Origin: Burkholderiales bacterium
Lineage (GTDB): Bacteria; Pseudomonadota; Gammaproteobacteria; Burkholderiales; JABEVD01
Assembly: GCA_019753155.1 (NCBI GenBank)
Contig: JAIELG010000001.1
Coordinates: 1-62,713 of the forward strand
Length of the DNA stretch: 62,713 nucleotides
Direction: 5' to 3'
Shown in pieces: positions 10,266 to 19,705 of this stretch (position 1 is the first letter of the stretch; every line of letters starts with the position of its first letter). Both the position numbers and the translations under genes were made by a program. Below the pieces are notes generated by a model. The model was not told the DNA's origin and did not search any database. It saw nothing but the letters and a program-made list of their open reading frames with translations.

Positions 10266-11834
10266 TCATTCCCACTCTATGGTCGCGGGGGGCTTGCCGG
10301 AAATGTCGTAAACCACGCGATTGATGCCGCGTACTTCGTTGATAATGCGGGTGGAGACGCGGGCGAGCAGGGAATGGGGAAGTTCCGCCCAGTGGGCCGT
10401 CATGAAGTCCTGGGTCTGCACTGCCCGCAGGGCGACCACATATTCGTAAGTCCTGCCGTCGCCCATCACGCCTACAGACCTGACGGGAAGAAAAACCGCG
10501 AATGCCTGGGAAACCTGATCGTACCAGTCGGCAGCGTGCAATTCCTCGATGAAGATCGCATCCGCCGTGCGCAGAATATCCGCGTACTCGGGCCTCACTT
10601 CGCCCAGAATGCGCACGCCGAGACCCGGGCCGGGGAAAGGATGGCGATAGACCATGGTGCGAGGCAAGCCCAATGCAAGGCCAAGTTCCCGCACTTCGTC
10701 CTTGAACAGCTCGCGCAGGGGCTCCAGAAGCTTAAGATGCAGCGTCTCGGGCAGTCCGCCTACGTTATGGTGCGACTTGATATTGTGCGCTTTCTTGCTT
10801 TTTGCTCCCGCGGACTCGATCACGTCGGGATAGATCGTCCCCTGGGCAAGCCATTTCGCGCGGGGCAGCTTTTGCGCTTCCCTCTGGAAAACCTCGACGA
10901 ATTCCCGCCCGATGATTTTGCGCTTCTGCTCCGGGTCCGAGACGCCCGCAAGATGCTTCATGAATTCGGAACCTGCATCGACATGAACCACCTTGACGCC
11001 GAGATTCTCGGCGAAGGTCTGCATCACCTGCAGACCTTCGTTGAGGCGCAGGAGACCATTGTCGACGAAAACGCAGGTCAGTCGTTCCCCGATGGCGCGG
11101 TGCAGAAGCGCTGCGACAACGGAGGAGTCCACCCCACCCGAAAGCCCCAATATGACTTCGTCGTCTCCGACCATAGAGCGTATCCTGCCTATCGCCTCAT
11201 CGACATAATTCGGCATGTTCCAATCGAAGCCGATTCCGCAGATATCGTGCACGAAGCGGCTCACGATCTCCTTTCCCTTGAGCGTATGCGTCACCTCGGG
11301 ATGGAACTGGAGCGCATAGAACTTCCTCGCCTCGTCCGCCATGCCGGCAATCGGCGTCGCGGCATTGGATGCGATCACCTTGAAGCCCCGGGGGAGCGCC
11401 GTCACCTTGTCGCCATGACTCATCCAGACATCGATGAAAGCATGCCCTTCCGGATCGACCCTGTCATCGATTCCGGAGAGCAGCATGCTGTGGCCGCGGC
11501 AGCGAACTTCGGCATAACCGAATTCGCGCACTTTCCCCATTTCGACTTCTCCGCCGAGTTGGGCCGCCATGGTCTGCATGCCATAGCAGATCCCGAGAAC
11601 GGGCACGCCGAGTTCGAAAACGATATCGGGCGCCCGCAGGGTATCCTCGTCCGTCACGGACTGCGGGCCGCCGGACAGGATGATCCCGGACGGCGCAAAA
11701 TGCCGGATGACATCCTCGCCGACATCGCATGGGTGAAGCTCGCAATAGGCATGGGTTTCCCGCACCCTTCTTGCGATCAATTGGGAATACTGGGACCCGA
11801 AGTCGAGAATCAGGATTTTTTTATGAGCAGTCAT
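10266..11834 (-). CDS. guaA: GMP synthase (glutamine-hydrolysing)
   Basis: A 522-residue cytoplasmic enzyme that converts XMP to GMP with glutamine and ATP. The N-terminal class I amidotransferase domain shows GICYGMQ with the nucleophile Cys near residue 84, and the His-Glu pair in FHPEVTH. The ATP pyrophosphatase P-loop is LSGGVDSS near 227, and the C-terminal dimerisation domain ends in KPPATIEWE, typical of GuaA. It starts 4 bases after the guaB stop, so the two last steps of GMP synthesis form one operon. A strong terminator follows. Confidence 0.98.
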   Translation of the reverse strand: MTAHKKILILDFGSQYSQLIARRVRETHAYCELHPCDVGEDVIRHFAPSGIILSGGPQSVTDEDTLRAPDIVFELGVPVLGICYGMQTMAAQLGGEVEMGKVREFGYAEVRCRGHSMLLSGIDDRVDPEGHAFIDVWMSHGDKVTALPRGFKVIASNAATPIAGMADEARKFYALQFHPEVTHTLKGKEIVSRFVHDICGIGFDWNMPNYVDEAIGRIRSMVGDDEVILGLSGGVDSSVVAALLHRAIGERLTCVFVDNGLLRLNEGLQVMQTFAENLGVKVVHVDAGSEFMKHLAGVSDPEQKRKIIGREFVEVFQREAQKLPRAKWLAQGTIYPDVIESAGAKSKKAHNIKSHHNVGGLPETLHLKLLEPLRELFKDEVRELGLALGLPRTMVYRHPFPGPGLGVRILGEVRPEYADILRTADAIFIEELHAADWYDQVSQAFAVFLPVRSVGVMGDGRTYEYVVALRAVQTQDFMTAHWAELPHSLLARVSTRIINEVRGINRVVYDISGKPPATIEWE

Positions 11835-11838
11835 TCAA

Positions 11839-13299
11839 CTAGTCGATATGGTAATTCGGAGCTTCCTTGGTGATCTGCACGTCATGCACATGAGATTCCT
11901 TTACCCCGGATGAAGTGATTTCGACAAATTCCGCACACTCGTGCATCTGCTCTATGGTGGCGCATCCAAGGTAACCCATGCTCGCGCGCAGCCCCCCCAT
12001 CAACTGGTGAATGACGGCAAGCACGCTGCCCTTGTAGGGCACGCGGCCTTCCACGCCTTCCGGCACCAGCTTGTCGGAATTCATTTCAGCTTCCTGGAAA
12101 TAGCGGTCGCTCGACCCCTGCTGCATGGCGCCCAGGGAGCCCATGCCGCGGTAGGATTTATAGGATCTGCCCTGGAACAATTCTATTTCGCCCGGCGCTT
12201 CTTCGGTTCCAGCGAAAAGTCCACCCAGCATGACGCAATCACCTCCTGCAGCGATCGCTTTGGAGATATCTCCCGAAAAGCGCACACCGCCGTCGGCAAT
12301 CAGGGGAACGCCCGTTCCCCTGAGCGCATCGGATACGTTCTGGATCGCGGTCACCTGCGGCACACCGACCCCGGCAACGATGCGGGTGGTGCAGATCGAA
12401 CCCGGGCCGATCCCAACCTTGACGCCGTCTGCGCCGTGATCGGCAAGCGCCTTGGCCGCAGTTGCAGTCGCAATGTTTCCGCCGATCACCTGGACTCCCG
12501 GATATTGCCGCTTGACCCAGGCTACCCGATCGAGCACCCCTTGCGAATGGCCGTGCGCGGTATCGACGACCAGCACGTCCACCCCTGCCTCGATCAGCGC
12601 TTCCGCACGCTCCTCGCTCCCCTCGCCCACGCCGATCGCGGCGCCCACCCTGAGGCGGCCGAAACCGTCCTTGCAGGCGAGCGGGTGTTCGCTCGACTTC
12701 AGTATGTCCTTGACCGTGATCAGCCCGCGCAATTCGAAATCGTCGTCGACGACCAAAACGCGCTCCAGGCGATATTTGTGCATCAGCCCCATGGCTTCTT
12801 CCCGGCTCGCCCCTTCCTTAACGGTCACGAGGCGTTCTCTGGGCGTCATGATGTTCCTGATGGGCTGATCCAGATTGGTCTCGAAGCGCAGATCGCGATT
12901 CGTGATGATGCCGACGACGCGGTTACCATCCACCACGGGAAGGCCTGAAATCCTGTGCTGGCGCGTCAGGTTCAGCACATGACGCACGGTCATATCCTGG
13001 GAAATCGTGATCGGATCCTTGACTACGCCGCTTTCGAAGCGCTTGACCTTGGCAACTTCCATGGCCTGCGCCTTGGTGTTCATGTTCTTGTGTATGATCC
13101 CGATTCCGCCTTCCTGGGCCAGGGCAATCGCAAGCCCGGATTCGGTAACGGTATCCATGGCGGCGGACAGCAGGGGAATGTTCAGCCTGATTTCGCGTGT
13201 GAGCCTCGTCGTCAGGCAAACGTCCCGCGGCAGGATGGTGGAATGCGCCGGCACGAGCAACACATCGTCAAAAGTTAATGCCTTCTGAACCACTTTCAT
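11839..13299 (-). CDS. guaB: IMP dehydrogenase
   Basis: A 486-residue NAD-dependent enzyme oxidising IMP to XMP, the rate-limiting step of guanine nucleotide synthesis. The catalytic loop [11 protein letters not shown] holds the active-site Cys near residue 303, and the flap and phosphate-binding segments [15 protein letters not shown] and [10 protein letters not shown] are present. Two CBS domains are inserted between about residues 90 and 205, as in bacterial GuaB. Length is standard. A sigma-70-type promoter with a perfect TATAAT lies 27 bases before the ATG. Confidence 0.98.
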   Translation of the reverse strand: MKVVQKALTFDDVLLVPAHSTILPRDVCLTTRLTREIRLNIPLLSAAMDTVTESGLAIALAQEGGIGIIHKNMNTKAQAMEVAKVKRFESGVVKDPITISQDMTVRHVLNLTRQHRISGLPVVDGNRVVGIITNRDLRFETNLDQPIRNIMTPRERLVTVKEGASREEAMGLMHKYRLERVLVVDDDFELRGLITVKDILKSSEHPLACKDGFGRLRVGAAIGVGEGSEERAEALIEAGVDVLVVDTAHGHSQGVLDRVAWVKRQYPGVQVIGGNIATATAAKALADHGADGVKVGIGPGSICTTRIVAGVGVPQVTAIQNVSDALRGTGVPLIADGGVRFSGDISKAIAAGGDCVMLGGLFAGTEEAPGEIELFQGRSYKSYRGMGSLGAMQQGSSDRYFQEAEMNSDKLVPEGVEGRVPYKGSVLAVIHQLMGGLRASMGYLGCATIEQMHECAEFVEITSSGVKESHVHDVQITKEAPNYHID

Positions 13300-13325
13300 A
13301 GATTTCGTCCCCAGCGCAAATTCCC

Positions 13326-13355
13326 ATTATACGCAAGATGGGGGAGGTCGGTAAA
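13326..13355 (-). promoter_or_regulatory. Sigma-70-type promoter of guaBA
   Basis: On the minus strand a -35 element TTTACC (13355-13350) and a perfect -10 element TATAAT (13331-13326) are separated by 18 bases. The -10 ends 26 bases before the guaB ATG. Pattern match only; no stringent-response discriminator was assessed. Confidence 0.6.
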
Positions 13356-13383
13356 CCAGGAGGCCGAGCATCATTCGAAATCG

Positions 13384-14313
13384 TCACTTGAGGAGTCCCC
13401 ATAGCAGCATGGCGCATCCCAACAAGAAAACCAGCACCACCCACAAGTTGATTCTGGCGACCGCCGCAAGAATCCTGGCGGACAAGGTGCCGCCTTCTCC
13501 GAAATCGTAGCGCAGCAACCCGGACGCACCCTTCTTGTCATGCAGCCTGTTGCAGGCATCGATGCATTCGCCGCAACTGATGCAATTGTCGGTGGGCTTG
13601 AACCGGGTCGGATCGATCCCCATGACGCAGGAAGTCGAGCAATAATTGCATTTGGCGCAGTCCTCCGAGCGCCGTGTATCGTATTCCACATGCAGCGCGT
13701 TCTTGCTGCCGAAAATCAGTTGCCCTATCCTGTAGAGGCAGATGTAGTTGCACCAGAAATAGCGGATGGCTGCGATATCCAGAAAAACCGCGACCACGAA
13801 AACGAAATACAGCGTATTCATGAACCTCGAGAATTTTGGATCCACGTTCAGGGTGACGAAAGACCAGACCACATCGGCGGGGTAGAAATAGAAAAATGGA
13901 ATGATGGCAAGAAGCATCGATACGCCCAGAAAGCTCAAGGCGAGGATGATCCAGTTGAGCAGTTTGTTTTTGGATGCAGCGACGATCAATCCGTCGCTCC
14001 CTATGTCGACGTTGGCGCGCTTGCCCAGGATCTTGTGGGTCAGCTTGGTTGCCCATTCCGCAACCGTGTTCTGCGGGCAGGCCCATCCGCACCACACCCT
14101 GCCTATCGTCATGTAGGTGAGCAGGGGGGCGGTGGCCGTAATGAGCGCCAGTCCGAAAACCAGGAAGAAATTGGACCACAGTACCTGGCGATCCAAAACC
14201 AAGAAACTTGCAGTAGTCAGGTCTATCCTGAAGAGTCCTGAAGCCGGGATCAGGACGATCAGGAAAATCGTTGCAACCTGAACCGCCCTTCTTTTCCAAT
14301 GGTAGGTGGTCAT
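13384..14313 (-). CDS. Membrane-bound 4Fe-4S polyferredoxin (NapH/CcoG-like)
   Basis: A 309-residue inner-membrane protein with about five membrane helices. It has a conserved CGWACPQN motif near residue 85 and two ferredoxin-type clusters, CAKCNYCSTSC and CISCGECIDAC, near residues 240 and 265. This fits the NapH/CcoG (FixG/RdxA) family, which passes electrons between quinone or a copper site and periplasmic partners. It is shorter than full CcoG (about 470) and lacks its C-terminal Ig-like domain, so NapH-like is the safer label. Start at the ATG at 14313, which has a GGGGTGAAG site; another ATG at 14343 has none. It lies between guaB and btuF without an obvious functional partner. Confidence 0.8.
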   Translation of the reverse strand: MTTYHWKRRAVQVATIFLIVLIPASGLFRIDLTTASFLVLDRQVLWSNFFLVFGLALITATAPLLTYMTIGRVWCGWACPQNTVAEWATKLTHKILGKRANVDIGSDGLIVAASKNKLLNWIILALSFLGVSMLLAIIPFFYFYPADVVWSFVTLNVDPKFSRFMNTLYFVFVVAVFLDIAAIRYFWCNYICLYRIGQLIFGSKNALHVEYDTRRSEDCAKCNYCSTSCVMGIDPTRFKPTDNCISCGECIDACNRLHDKKGASGLLRYDFGEGGTLSARILAAVARINLWVVLVFLLGCAMLLWGLLK

Positions 14314-14399
14314 GGCTTCACCCCGAAGTAAGCATGGTTCCATTATGCAGAATTGCCCGCACGTATGCCATACCCCGAATGGATGGGTGCCGAAATCGA

Positions 14400-15275
14400 T
14401 CAGGGATGGTGTTCTGTGGTCCGGCGTTTATTGCGGACATCATCGAGCTGCCTGCACAGCATTGCGGCGCCTAGCAGCATGCGTGGGCTTTGCCTAGAGA
14501 TGAGATCGTCCGGAATGGAAAAAAAATTGCCTGACTTCGACGCGCTCAATGCGCCCCACTTGCGCCATTCGTCCAGCTGGTCCGTGCCACGTGCGACAAT
14601 GGCTTCAGGATTCGCATGAAGCACCGCTTCCAGGCTCACCGTTGGCGTCAATACCGGCAGACTTCCGAAAACGTTGATCGCCCCGCAAAGATGCATCACA
14701 TCGCTGACTATATGCCTGTCATTGACTGTCATCAGGGGATTATTCCATATCTCGAAAAATACCGGGACAGGCGATTTGCCCGCATAGCGCTTTTTCAGGT
14801 CTTCATAACGGCTCCTGAAGTCCGTTGCCGCGCCCCTGGCAACATTTTCGGTTCCGGAGAGCACGCCCAATTGTTCGATATCGCCGGGAATGTCGGCAAG
14901 GCGCCTGGGTTCGCTGTAAAAAACAGCAAGGCCCAGGCTTTTCAGTTTTTCGATCTGCCCCGATGAATAGCCGCTTTTCCATGCCACAACGAGGTCAGGG
15001 TGGAGCGCAGCAATCCGCTCGATATCAAGCGCCTGCGCGTCCCCCACTCTCGCGAGCCGCAAGGCTTCCTTCGGATAATCGCTGTAATCGACCACCCCGA
15101 CTATCCTGCCCCCCGCGCCTGCCGCATAAAGCAGCTCCGTGATGCTGGGAGCAAGGCTCACGATTCTTTGCGCCGGACGATCGAGAACAACCCTGTTGCC
15201 CGCATCATCCCTTGCGACCACGCTCCCCTTGCATGCCAAGGGAGACAGAAGGCACAAAAGAAGAAAGGACTTCAT
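14400..15275 (-). CDS. btuF: Cobalamin ABC transporter substrate-binding protein
   Basis: A 291-residue periplasmic binding protein of the helical-backbone (TroA/BtuF) class. A short hydrophobic signal peptide (MKSFLLLCLLSPLA) is followed by a signature segment RIVSLAPSITELLYA and the GVVDYSDYP loop characteristic of BtuF. It carries B12 from the outer-membrane receptor to BtuCD. The ATG at 15275 lies one base past the btuB stop and gives a proper signal peptide; the longer open frame upstream runs under btuB. It should be controlled by the same cobalamin riboswitch as btuB. Its partner btuCD is 5 kb away on the other strand. Confidence 0.9.
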   Translation of the reverse strand: MKSFLLLCLLSPLACKGSVVARDDAGNRVVLDRPAQRIVSLAPSITELLYAAGAGGRIVGVVDYSDYPKEALRLARVGDAQALDIERIAALHPDLVVAWKSGYSSGQIEKLKSLGLAVFYSEPRRLADIPGDIEQLGVLSGTENVARGAATDFRSRYEDLKKRYAGKSPVPVFFEIWNNPLMTVNDRHIVSDVMHLCGAINVFGSLPVLTPTVSLEAVLHANPEAIVARGTDQLDEWRKWGALSASKSGNFFSIPDDLISRQSPRMLLGAAMLCRQLDDVRNKRRTTEHHP

Positions 15276-15276
15276 C

Positions 15277-17250
15277 CTATTCGAAGCGGTATTCAGCCCC
15301 AACAGTAAAATTCCGTCCAGGCATCGGGTAAGCGTTATACACGCCCGGAGTGAACGTGCTCGCCACACCATAGCTGTAATAGTGCTTATCGAAAAGATTG
15401 CCGACCGATGCGTTCAAAGTCCATGGCCCGGATTTTCGCGACAATTTCAGGTTTGCGGTTGCATAGTCCGGAATTTTCCTGCCGAAGGTGTTGCTCTGGT
15501 CATTGTCGAAATATTGCCTGCCGACATAATCGACCACTGCTTCAAGCCGCATCGTTCCAGGCAAAACGCTTGACATCCCGAAACTTGCGGCCTGTCTCGG
15601 CACGAGGGGGATGGCGTTTCCAGCCACGTTCACTCCGCCGTAAACCCCGCTGCGGAACTTGGAAACGGCATAAGTATAGCTGCCGAAAAGCTCCAGGTCC
15701 GTGCGCACGCCCCATCTGCCCTCCAGTTCCAGTCCGTAACGCCGCGTCGGAGAGAGGTTCATGTTGGTGAAAGTGAGGGCGTTGTAATGGATTTCATTAT
15801 TGAGATCCATATGATAGAGCGAACCGTGCAAATGCAGATCCCCCTTCTCGAAGTCTGCGCCGATTTCCCTGTCATGCGAGGTCTGCGGCTCCAGCATGGC
15901 GATCATGGAATCGAAAACAGGACCGCCATATTGATTGTAGATTTCATCCACTGTCGCCGTCCTGAAGCTGTTTCCAACTCTCGCGTAGAGCGTCCAGTCC
16001 CGCTCCACAAGGCGGCGAATGCCGAATTCATAAGCGCGGGGCGTTCTGGCCTGATTCCCGTGAGCATAGGATGCGGTATTGAGCGTATCGTCGGCATGAG
16101 TCTTCACGCGCTGGATTCTCCCGCCCAAAGTCAGGCTCGTGTCCGCATCGATTTTCATGGTATCGAGGAAATACGCCGCTTCGTCATTCTGGGTAGCCAG
16201 CACATGGGCAAGAGGCGCCGCAGCAGGCGCACTCGAGCGCGAGGAATTATAATCCCAGGTATCCAGATCCAGTCCCAACAGCAGGGTATGGTCGCCATAG
16301 GGAATCCTGAAGCGGGGCGTTGCGGCAATGACGCCGGAACGAGTGTCGAGATAGCTCCCGCCGAAATTCGCGAAGAACGCGGTTCTTTTCACGCTGCGCC
16401 AGGAGAGTTCGCCGTCGAATTCAGCGGAACCCATGGACTGCCGGGCGCCGATGCTGAAATGTCCGCCATCCCGCGTTCCATAATCGTTCGGAGTCGACGT
16501 TCCCCTTGGATCGGATACGAGCTGAAGGTAGCTTCTGGTTCCCGGCAAGCGCAGGCTCATGCTGTCTGCGCCGAACTTGAGCATGGCCGTTCCTGTCCCC
16601 AGGGCGTAATGAATATCCCCTTCGAAGCTCTTCTGTCTTTCTCGGTTGTTGACCCGGTAATTGTCCGAGTCGAGGGAGTTCACGCTCAAAGACATCCCCG
16701 CTCTGGCACCGGATGCATCGAAATGACCACTCAATGCCTTCTTTCCATAACTCCCGCCATTGAACGCCACGCTCCCGTTCCCGGCCCGCGGCGTTTTGGT
16801 AATGATGTTGATCACCCCTCCTGTCGCCCCGCCCCCGTACAGCACAGCGCCTGCCCCTCGCACCACTTCGATTCTCGAAATCGATGCAAGAGGAATGGCA
16901 GACCAGGAAATGGAAGTGAGTTCGATTTCATTCAACCGTTGGCCGTCCAGCAACACGAGGGTATTTTGCGTGCCCGACATGCCGAATCCGCGCAAATCGA
17001 TCTGGGGATCGCTGCTGCCGTCGACATTACGGGTTTTGATGCCGGCAAGACCGGACAGGAGTTCCGGCAAACTGGATGCAGGACTGTTCCTGATAGCCTC
17101 TTCCGTTATGACGCTGACTCCGACTGGCTGATCGGACCTTGTCTGATCGAAGCGGGTGGCAGTGACGAGTATTTCGTTGCCGCTGAATATCGAGGGCTCG
17201 TCTGCAAATGCCGTTGAAATAAATGGAAAAAAAAGAGCGATGCGTTTCAT
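15277..17250 (-). CDS. btuB: TonB-dependent vitamin B12 receptor
   Basis: A 657-residue outer-membrane beta-barrel receptor with a plug domain. After a short signal peptide (cleavage about residue 16) the TonB-box region reads EILVTATR, followed by the plug domain motifs ELLSGLAGI and GGATGGVINIITK. The C-terminus ends in the aromatic YRFE pattern of barrel insertion. Length is near that of E. coli BtuB (about 614 plus) and typical for beta-proteobacterial homologues. The B12 substrate is supported by the cobalamin riboswitch directly upstream and btuF directly downstream. Confidence 0.93.
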   Translation of the reverse strand: MKRIALFFPFISTAFADEPSIFSGNEILVTATRFDQTRSDQPVGVSVITEEAIRNSPASSLPELLSGLAGIKTRNVDGSSDPQIDLRGFGMSGTQNTLVLLDGQRLNEIELTSISWSAIPLASISRIEVVRGAGAVLYGGGATGGVINIITKTPRAGNGSVAFNGGSYGKKALSGHFDASGARAGMSLSVNSLDSDNYRVNNRERQKSFEGDIHYALGTGTAMLKFGADSMSLRLPGTRSYLQLVSDPRGTSTPNDYGTRDGGHFSIGARQSMGSAEFDGELSWRSVKRTAFFANFGGSYLDTRSGVIAATPRFRIPYGDHTLLLGLDLDTWDYNSSRSSAPAAAPLAHVLATQNDEAAYFLDTMKIDADTSLTLGGRIQRVKTHADDTLNTASYAHGNQARTPRAYEFGIRRLVERDWTLYARVGNSFRTATVDEIYNQYGGPVFDSMIAMLEPQTSHDREIGADFEKGDLHLHGSLYHMDLNNEIHYNALTFTNMNLSPTRRYGLELEGRWGVRTDLELFGSYTYAVSKFRSGVYGGVNVAGNAIPLVPRQAASFGMSSVLPGTMRLEAVVDYVGRQYFDNDQSNTFGRKIPDYATANLKLSRKSGPWTLNASVGNLFDKHYYSYGVASTFTPGVYNAYPMPGRNFTVGAEYRFE

Positions 17251-17364
17251 GTCTATCTCCGTGCCGTAAGCGACCCCGCATACGGGAATTCAAAATGGCA
17301 ATCGGGGGAGACAGCAGTTCCGGAAGGAAACGGCCTACCGCAACCCCGCGATAACCTCGTGGTG

Positions 17365-17545
17365 TTTCAGGCCGGTCTCCGGGCTCGAGAAAAAACCATC
17401 GCCTTCCCATGAAATACTCACAGTGGCGCTTGATGGCAGAAACTCTCTTACCGTTGCGGGGGCAGCACAGGCATTTCACCTGTTTCCCGTTTCACCCGAC
17501 TCCCGAAATGGAAGGCGGACACCTGAAGCGACAAGATGGTAACAC
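17365..17545 (-). promoter_or_regulatory. Cobalamin (AdoCbl) riboswitch
   Basis: Reading the minus strand from about 17545, the leader contains CAGGTGTCC, then GGTGAAACGGGAA, the B12-box-like core GTGCTGCCCCCGCAACGG (around 17451-17468), GCCACTGT, and a GGGAAGGC stem half, ending in a GCCCGGAGACCGGC stem near 17371-17386. This order matches cobalamin aptamers upstream of btuB. The 115 bases to the btuB ATG contain GC-rich pairing that could form the expression platform and hide the ribosome-binding site. Boundaries are approximate. Confidence 0.92.
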
Positions 17546-17556
17546 GAACGACAGGC

Positions 17557-17593
17557 AAAAAAAACCCGTCCCCTCATTCAAGAGGACGGGTTT
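17557..17593 (-). terminator. Rho-independent terminator of the act operon
   Basis: A 10-bp stem (AAACCCGTCC at 17562-17571 pairing with 17584-17593), followed on the minus strand by eight T (complement of 17557-17564). It sits 16 bases past the actF stop and separates the act operon from the btuB riboswitch leader. Confidence 0.85.
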
Positions 17594-17608
17594 CCAGCAT
17601 CAAGGGAC

Positions 17609-18616
17609 TCAAGCCTTGATTAATTTATATTTTTTCATTGTCATTCTGACAAGGATGAAGGCCACCCCGAAAACGATCGCCGTGACGCCGATATCGAAGA
17701 GCGAAGTCATCGGCATGTGAGGCGAGGAGTACGTCCCCGAAATCCAGGTATAGCGCTCGATCCAGGTTCCAACCATGATGCTTGCGGCGACCACCAGAAT
17801 CGAAGCAGGATTGTGCCTGTTGAAGGGGAAAACCAGCATGACGAACGGAAATACGAATTTCATCACGAAGAATGTCCAGAACAGCGTGCCGTAGTACCCG
17901 TTCTGCATGTGGAAAATGCGATCCGTTTCCTCGGGCAGATTGCCGTACCAGATGACCAGATATTGCGCGAAGAAGGTATAGACCCACAAGATGGTGAAGG
18001 CCAACATGATCTGTGCGAAATAATTGTAGATATAATCGCCGATCGGTTTGGAAAGAGCACCCGATGAGTTCAGGAAATAGACCAGGGTGGCCGTGAAGGA
18101 CAGGAACATGCCGAAATTGCTGACGAAAAAGTACATCGCGTAAATCGAGCTTTCCCAATTCGGCAACTGGGTCATCTCGAAATCCCATGCAACCATGGTC
18201 CCGAAAAGCACATAGGCGAACGGGATAAGCAGCGCCACATTGCGAAATGCCCCCTTGGATTCAGGATCCCGCTCGGCGACTGCCTGAAGCTTGATGAAGG
18301 TGCCGAAAAGCACGCCGACCACGATGAACCCCAGAATTTCGCGCACGGAAAGGAACGTGAGGTTATTCCAGAACGGCATGGACTCGGTCGACCCAACCCA
18401 GGGGAAGGTCATCTTTCCGCCCCACAGCAGAATGAGGAGCAGGACGAAAGCCAGCGGGTAGAGCGAGAAAAACGAAACCGTCAGAAACCTGACATCAAAA
18501 CGCCATTTCGCATTGACAAGGTGCAGCAATGCGGCAAGCGTCACCCCCCCGAGAGCCAGGTACAGGATGATCAAAAAATCTACGGTCAATACGGACCAAC
18601 TGGCGAAAGAAACCAT
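17609..18616 (-). CDS. actF: Alternative complex III subunit ActF
   Basis: A 335-residue integral membrane protein with about nine to ten helices, similar in pattern to ActC/NrfD-type quinol-binding subunits and placed last in the operon. ActF anchors the complex and is thought to form a proton path together with ActC. Acidic and histidine residues lie in membrane helices (for example WDFEMTQ and WIERYTW). It is shorter than many ActF proteins (over 400 residues), mainly at the N-terminus. It starts 13 bases after actE, and a strong terminator follows. No ActG or cytochrome oxidase gene follows it. Confidence 0.88.
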   Translation of the reverse strand: MVSFASWSVLTVDFLIILYLALGGVTLAALLHLVNAKWRFDVRFLTVSFFSLYPLAFVLLLILLWGGKMTFPWVGSTESMPFWNNLTFLSVREILGFIVVGVLFGTFIKLQAVAERDPESKGAFRNVALLIPFAYVLFGTMVAWDFEMTQLPNWESSIYAMYFFVSNFGMFLSFTATLVYFLNSSGALSKPIGDYIYNYFAQIMLAFTILWVYTFFAQYLVIWYGNLPEETDRIFHMQNGYYGTLFWTFFVMKFVFPFVMLVFPFNRHNPASILVVAASIMVGTWIERYTWISGTYSSPHMPMTSLFDIGVTAIVFGVAFILVRMTMKKYKLIKA

Positions 18617-18629
18617 ATCTAATTACTCC

Positions 18630-19181
18630 TCATTTAGCGCCAGTCGACGCGGCTTGCTTGGCTAAGTAATCTTTTGAATATTGCAGCAGACCATGGCGGA
18701 TAAAATTGACGATATCCCAACGCTCGCTCGGATAAAGGTCGTTGGCATAGGGCGGCATCACGGCACCTCCGAAGGTGATGTAGCCAAAAATATGCCCTTC
18801 GGTCACTTCTTTCTGTATCCTGTCGGTTGTCAGGTCGAAAGGCTGTAGCGTCAGCTTCATACCGACGAGTCCGTCTCCCTTCCCTGAATAATTATGGCAT
18901 GGCGTGCAGGAGATCTCGAAGAGCTTCATGCCGTTATGAATCGACTCCGGCGTTGCCGGAACCGGATTTTTCGCCCCCTCGGCCTCGTCCCTGTCGGCTA
19001 TCCTCATCGAGGTTTTCGTGCTCGGAACAGGCACGGAATGCTCGGGGAATGGCCTCGCACCCATTGGGCCGTGCTGAGGCTTGATGCTGATCTGATCCAT
19101 CATGTCCCTGGACCAGGGCCAAGCCATGGCCGCAGAGGGGATCAAAAGCGCCATGACGGCGACCCAAAACTTGTTTCTCAT
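18630..19181 (-). CDS. actE: Alternative complex III monoheme cytochrome c ActE
   Basis: A 183-residue periplasmic cytochrome c with one heme site CTPCH near residue 92 and a likely axial methionine in GGAVMPPYA. The first 20 residues (ending AMAW) form a secretion signal without a clear lipobox. ActE carries electrons from the pentaheme ActA to the acceptor, a soluble cytochrome c or an oxidase. Its ATG overlaps the actD stop by four bases, pointing to coupled translation. Confidence 0.92.
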   Translation of the reverse strand: MRNKFWVAVMALLIPSAAMAWPWSRDMMDQISIKPQHGPMGARPFPEHSVPVPSTKTSMRIADRDEAEGAKNPVPATPESIHNGMKLFEISCTPCHNYSGKGDGLVGMKLTLQPFDLTTDRIQKEVTEGHIFGYITFGGAVMPPYANDLYPSERWDIVNFIRHGLLQYSKDYLAKQAASTGAK

Positions 19182-19705
19182 TTACCACCCTCCCCGATGA
19201 TTTCCAATGCCCTGTGCTTCGTGAACAGATCCTTGATGGCGGGCATTGCGGTGTCTTCAGCCTTGATCAGAATGCCGATCTGGTCTTCGGACACTCTGGC
19301 GTTGTAGAGCTTGTGCCGTTTCATCGGCAACTTCGCTCCGATGAAGAAACCGAGAACCGTGATGTAAACACCGCCCAGAATGAAGAGTTCGTAGGTGAGC
19401 ACCATATCGGGAGGAATGGGAATGATGGGCTTTCCACCCTTCGGCTGCATCAGGAATGTCGCCTGGGCTGACGAAATGAACAGAAAGCCGAGCAAGGCTC
19501 CGAATGTCGCGCCGAAGAATGTGAAAAGCTGCACATAGACCGGACGCTTTCCAAGCAATTCCTCGATTTCGGGATGCTCGATAGGAGACTTGAGCGTCAC
19601 ATCCTTCAGGTCGAACCCTTCCAGATTCGATGCTTTCAGCTCACGTATGGCAGCGGAAGCTTCGTCGAAATCGTTAAACAATGCGAGCATATGCGATTTG
19701 CTCAT
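19178..19705 (-). CDS. actD: Alternative complex III subunit ActD (DUF3341)
   Basis: A 175-residue protein of the DUF3341/ActD family. A soluble N-terminal alpha/beta part (MLALFNDFDEASAAI) is followed by two membrane helices around residues 60-80 and 105-125, and a cytoplasmic tail. In known complexes ActD has no cofactor and packs against ActC on the cytoplasmic side. It overlaps actC upstream and actE downstream by four bases each. Length is normal for the family. Confidence 0.93.
   Translation of the reverse strand: MSKSHMLALFNDFDEASAAIRELKASNLEGFDLKDVTLKSPIEHPEIEELLGKRPVYVQLFTFFGATFGALLGFLFISSAQATFLMQPKGGKPIIPIPPDMVLTYELFILGGVYITVLGFFIGAKLPMKRHKLYNARVSEDQIGILIKAEDTAMPAIKDLFTKHRALEIIGEGGK

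Noticed and set aside
13384-14313. NosR/NapH denitrification locus
   Set aside because: The polyferredoxin stands alone; no nitrate, nitrous-oxide or copper-maturation genes are adjacent.
15787-17217. 476-codon open frame antisense to btuB
   Set aside because: Shadow of the TonB receptor; no motif or ribosome-binding site.
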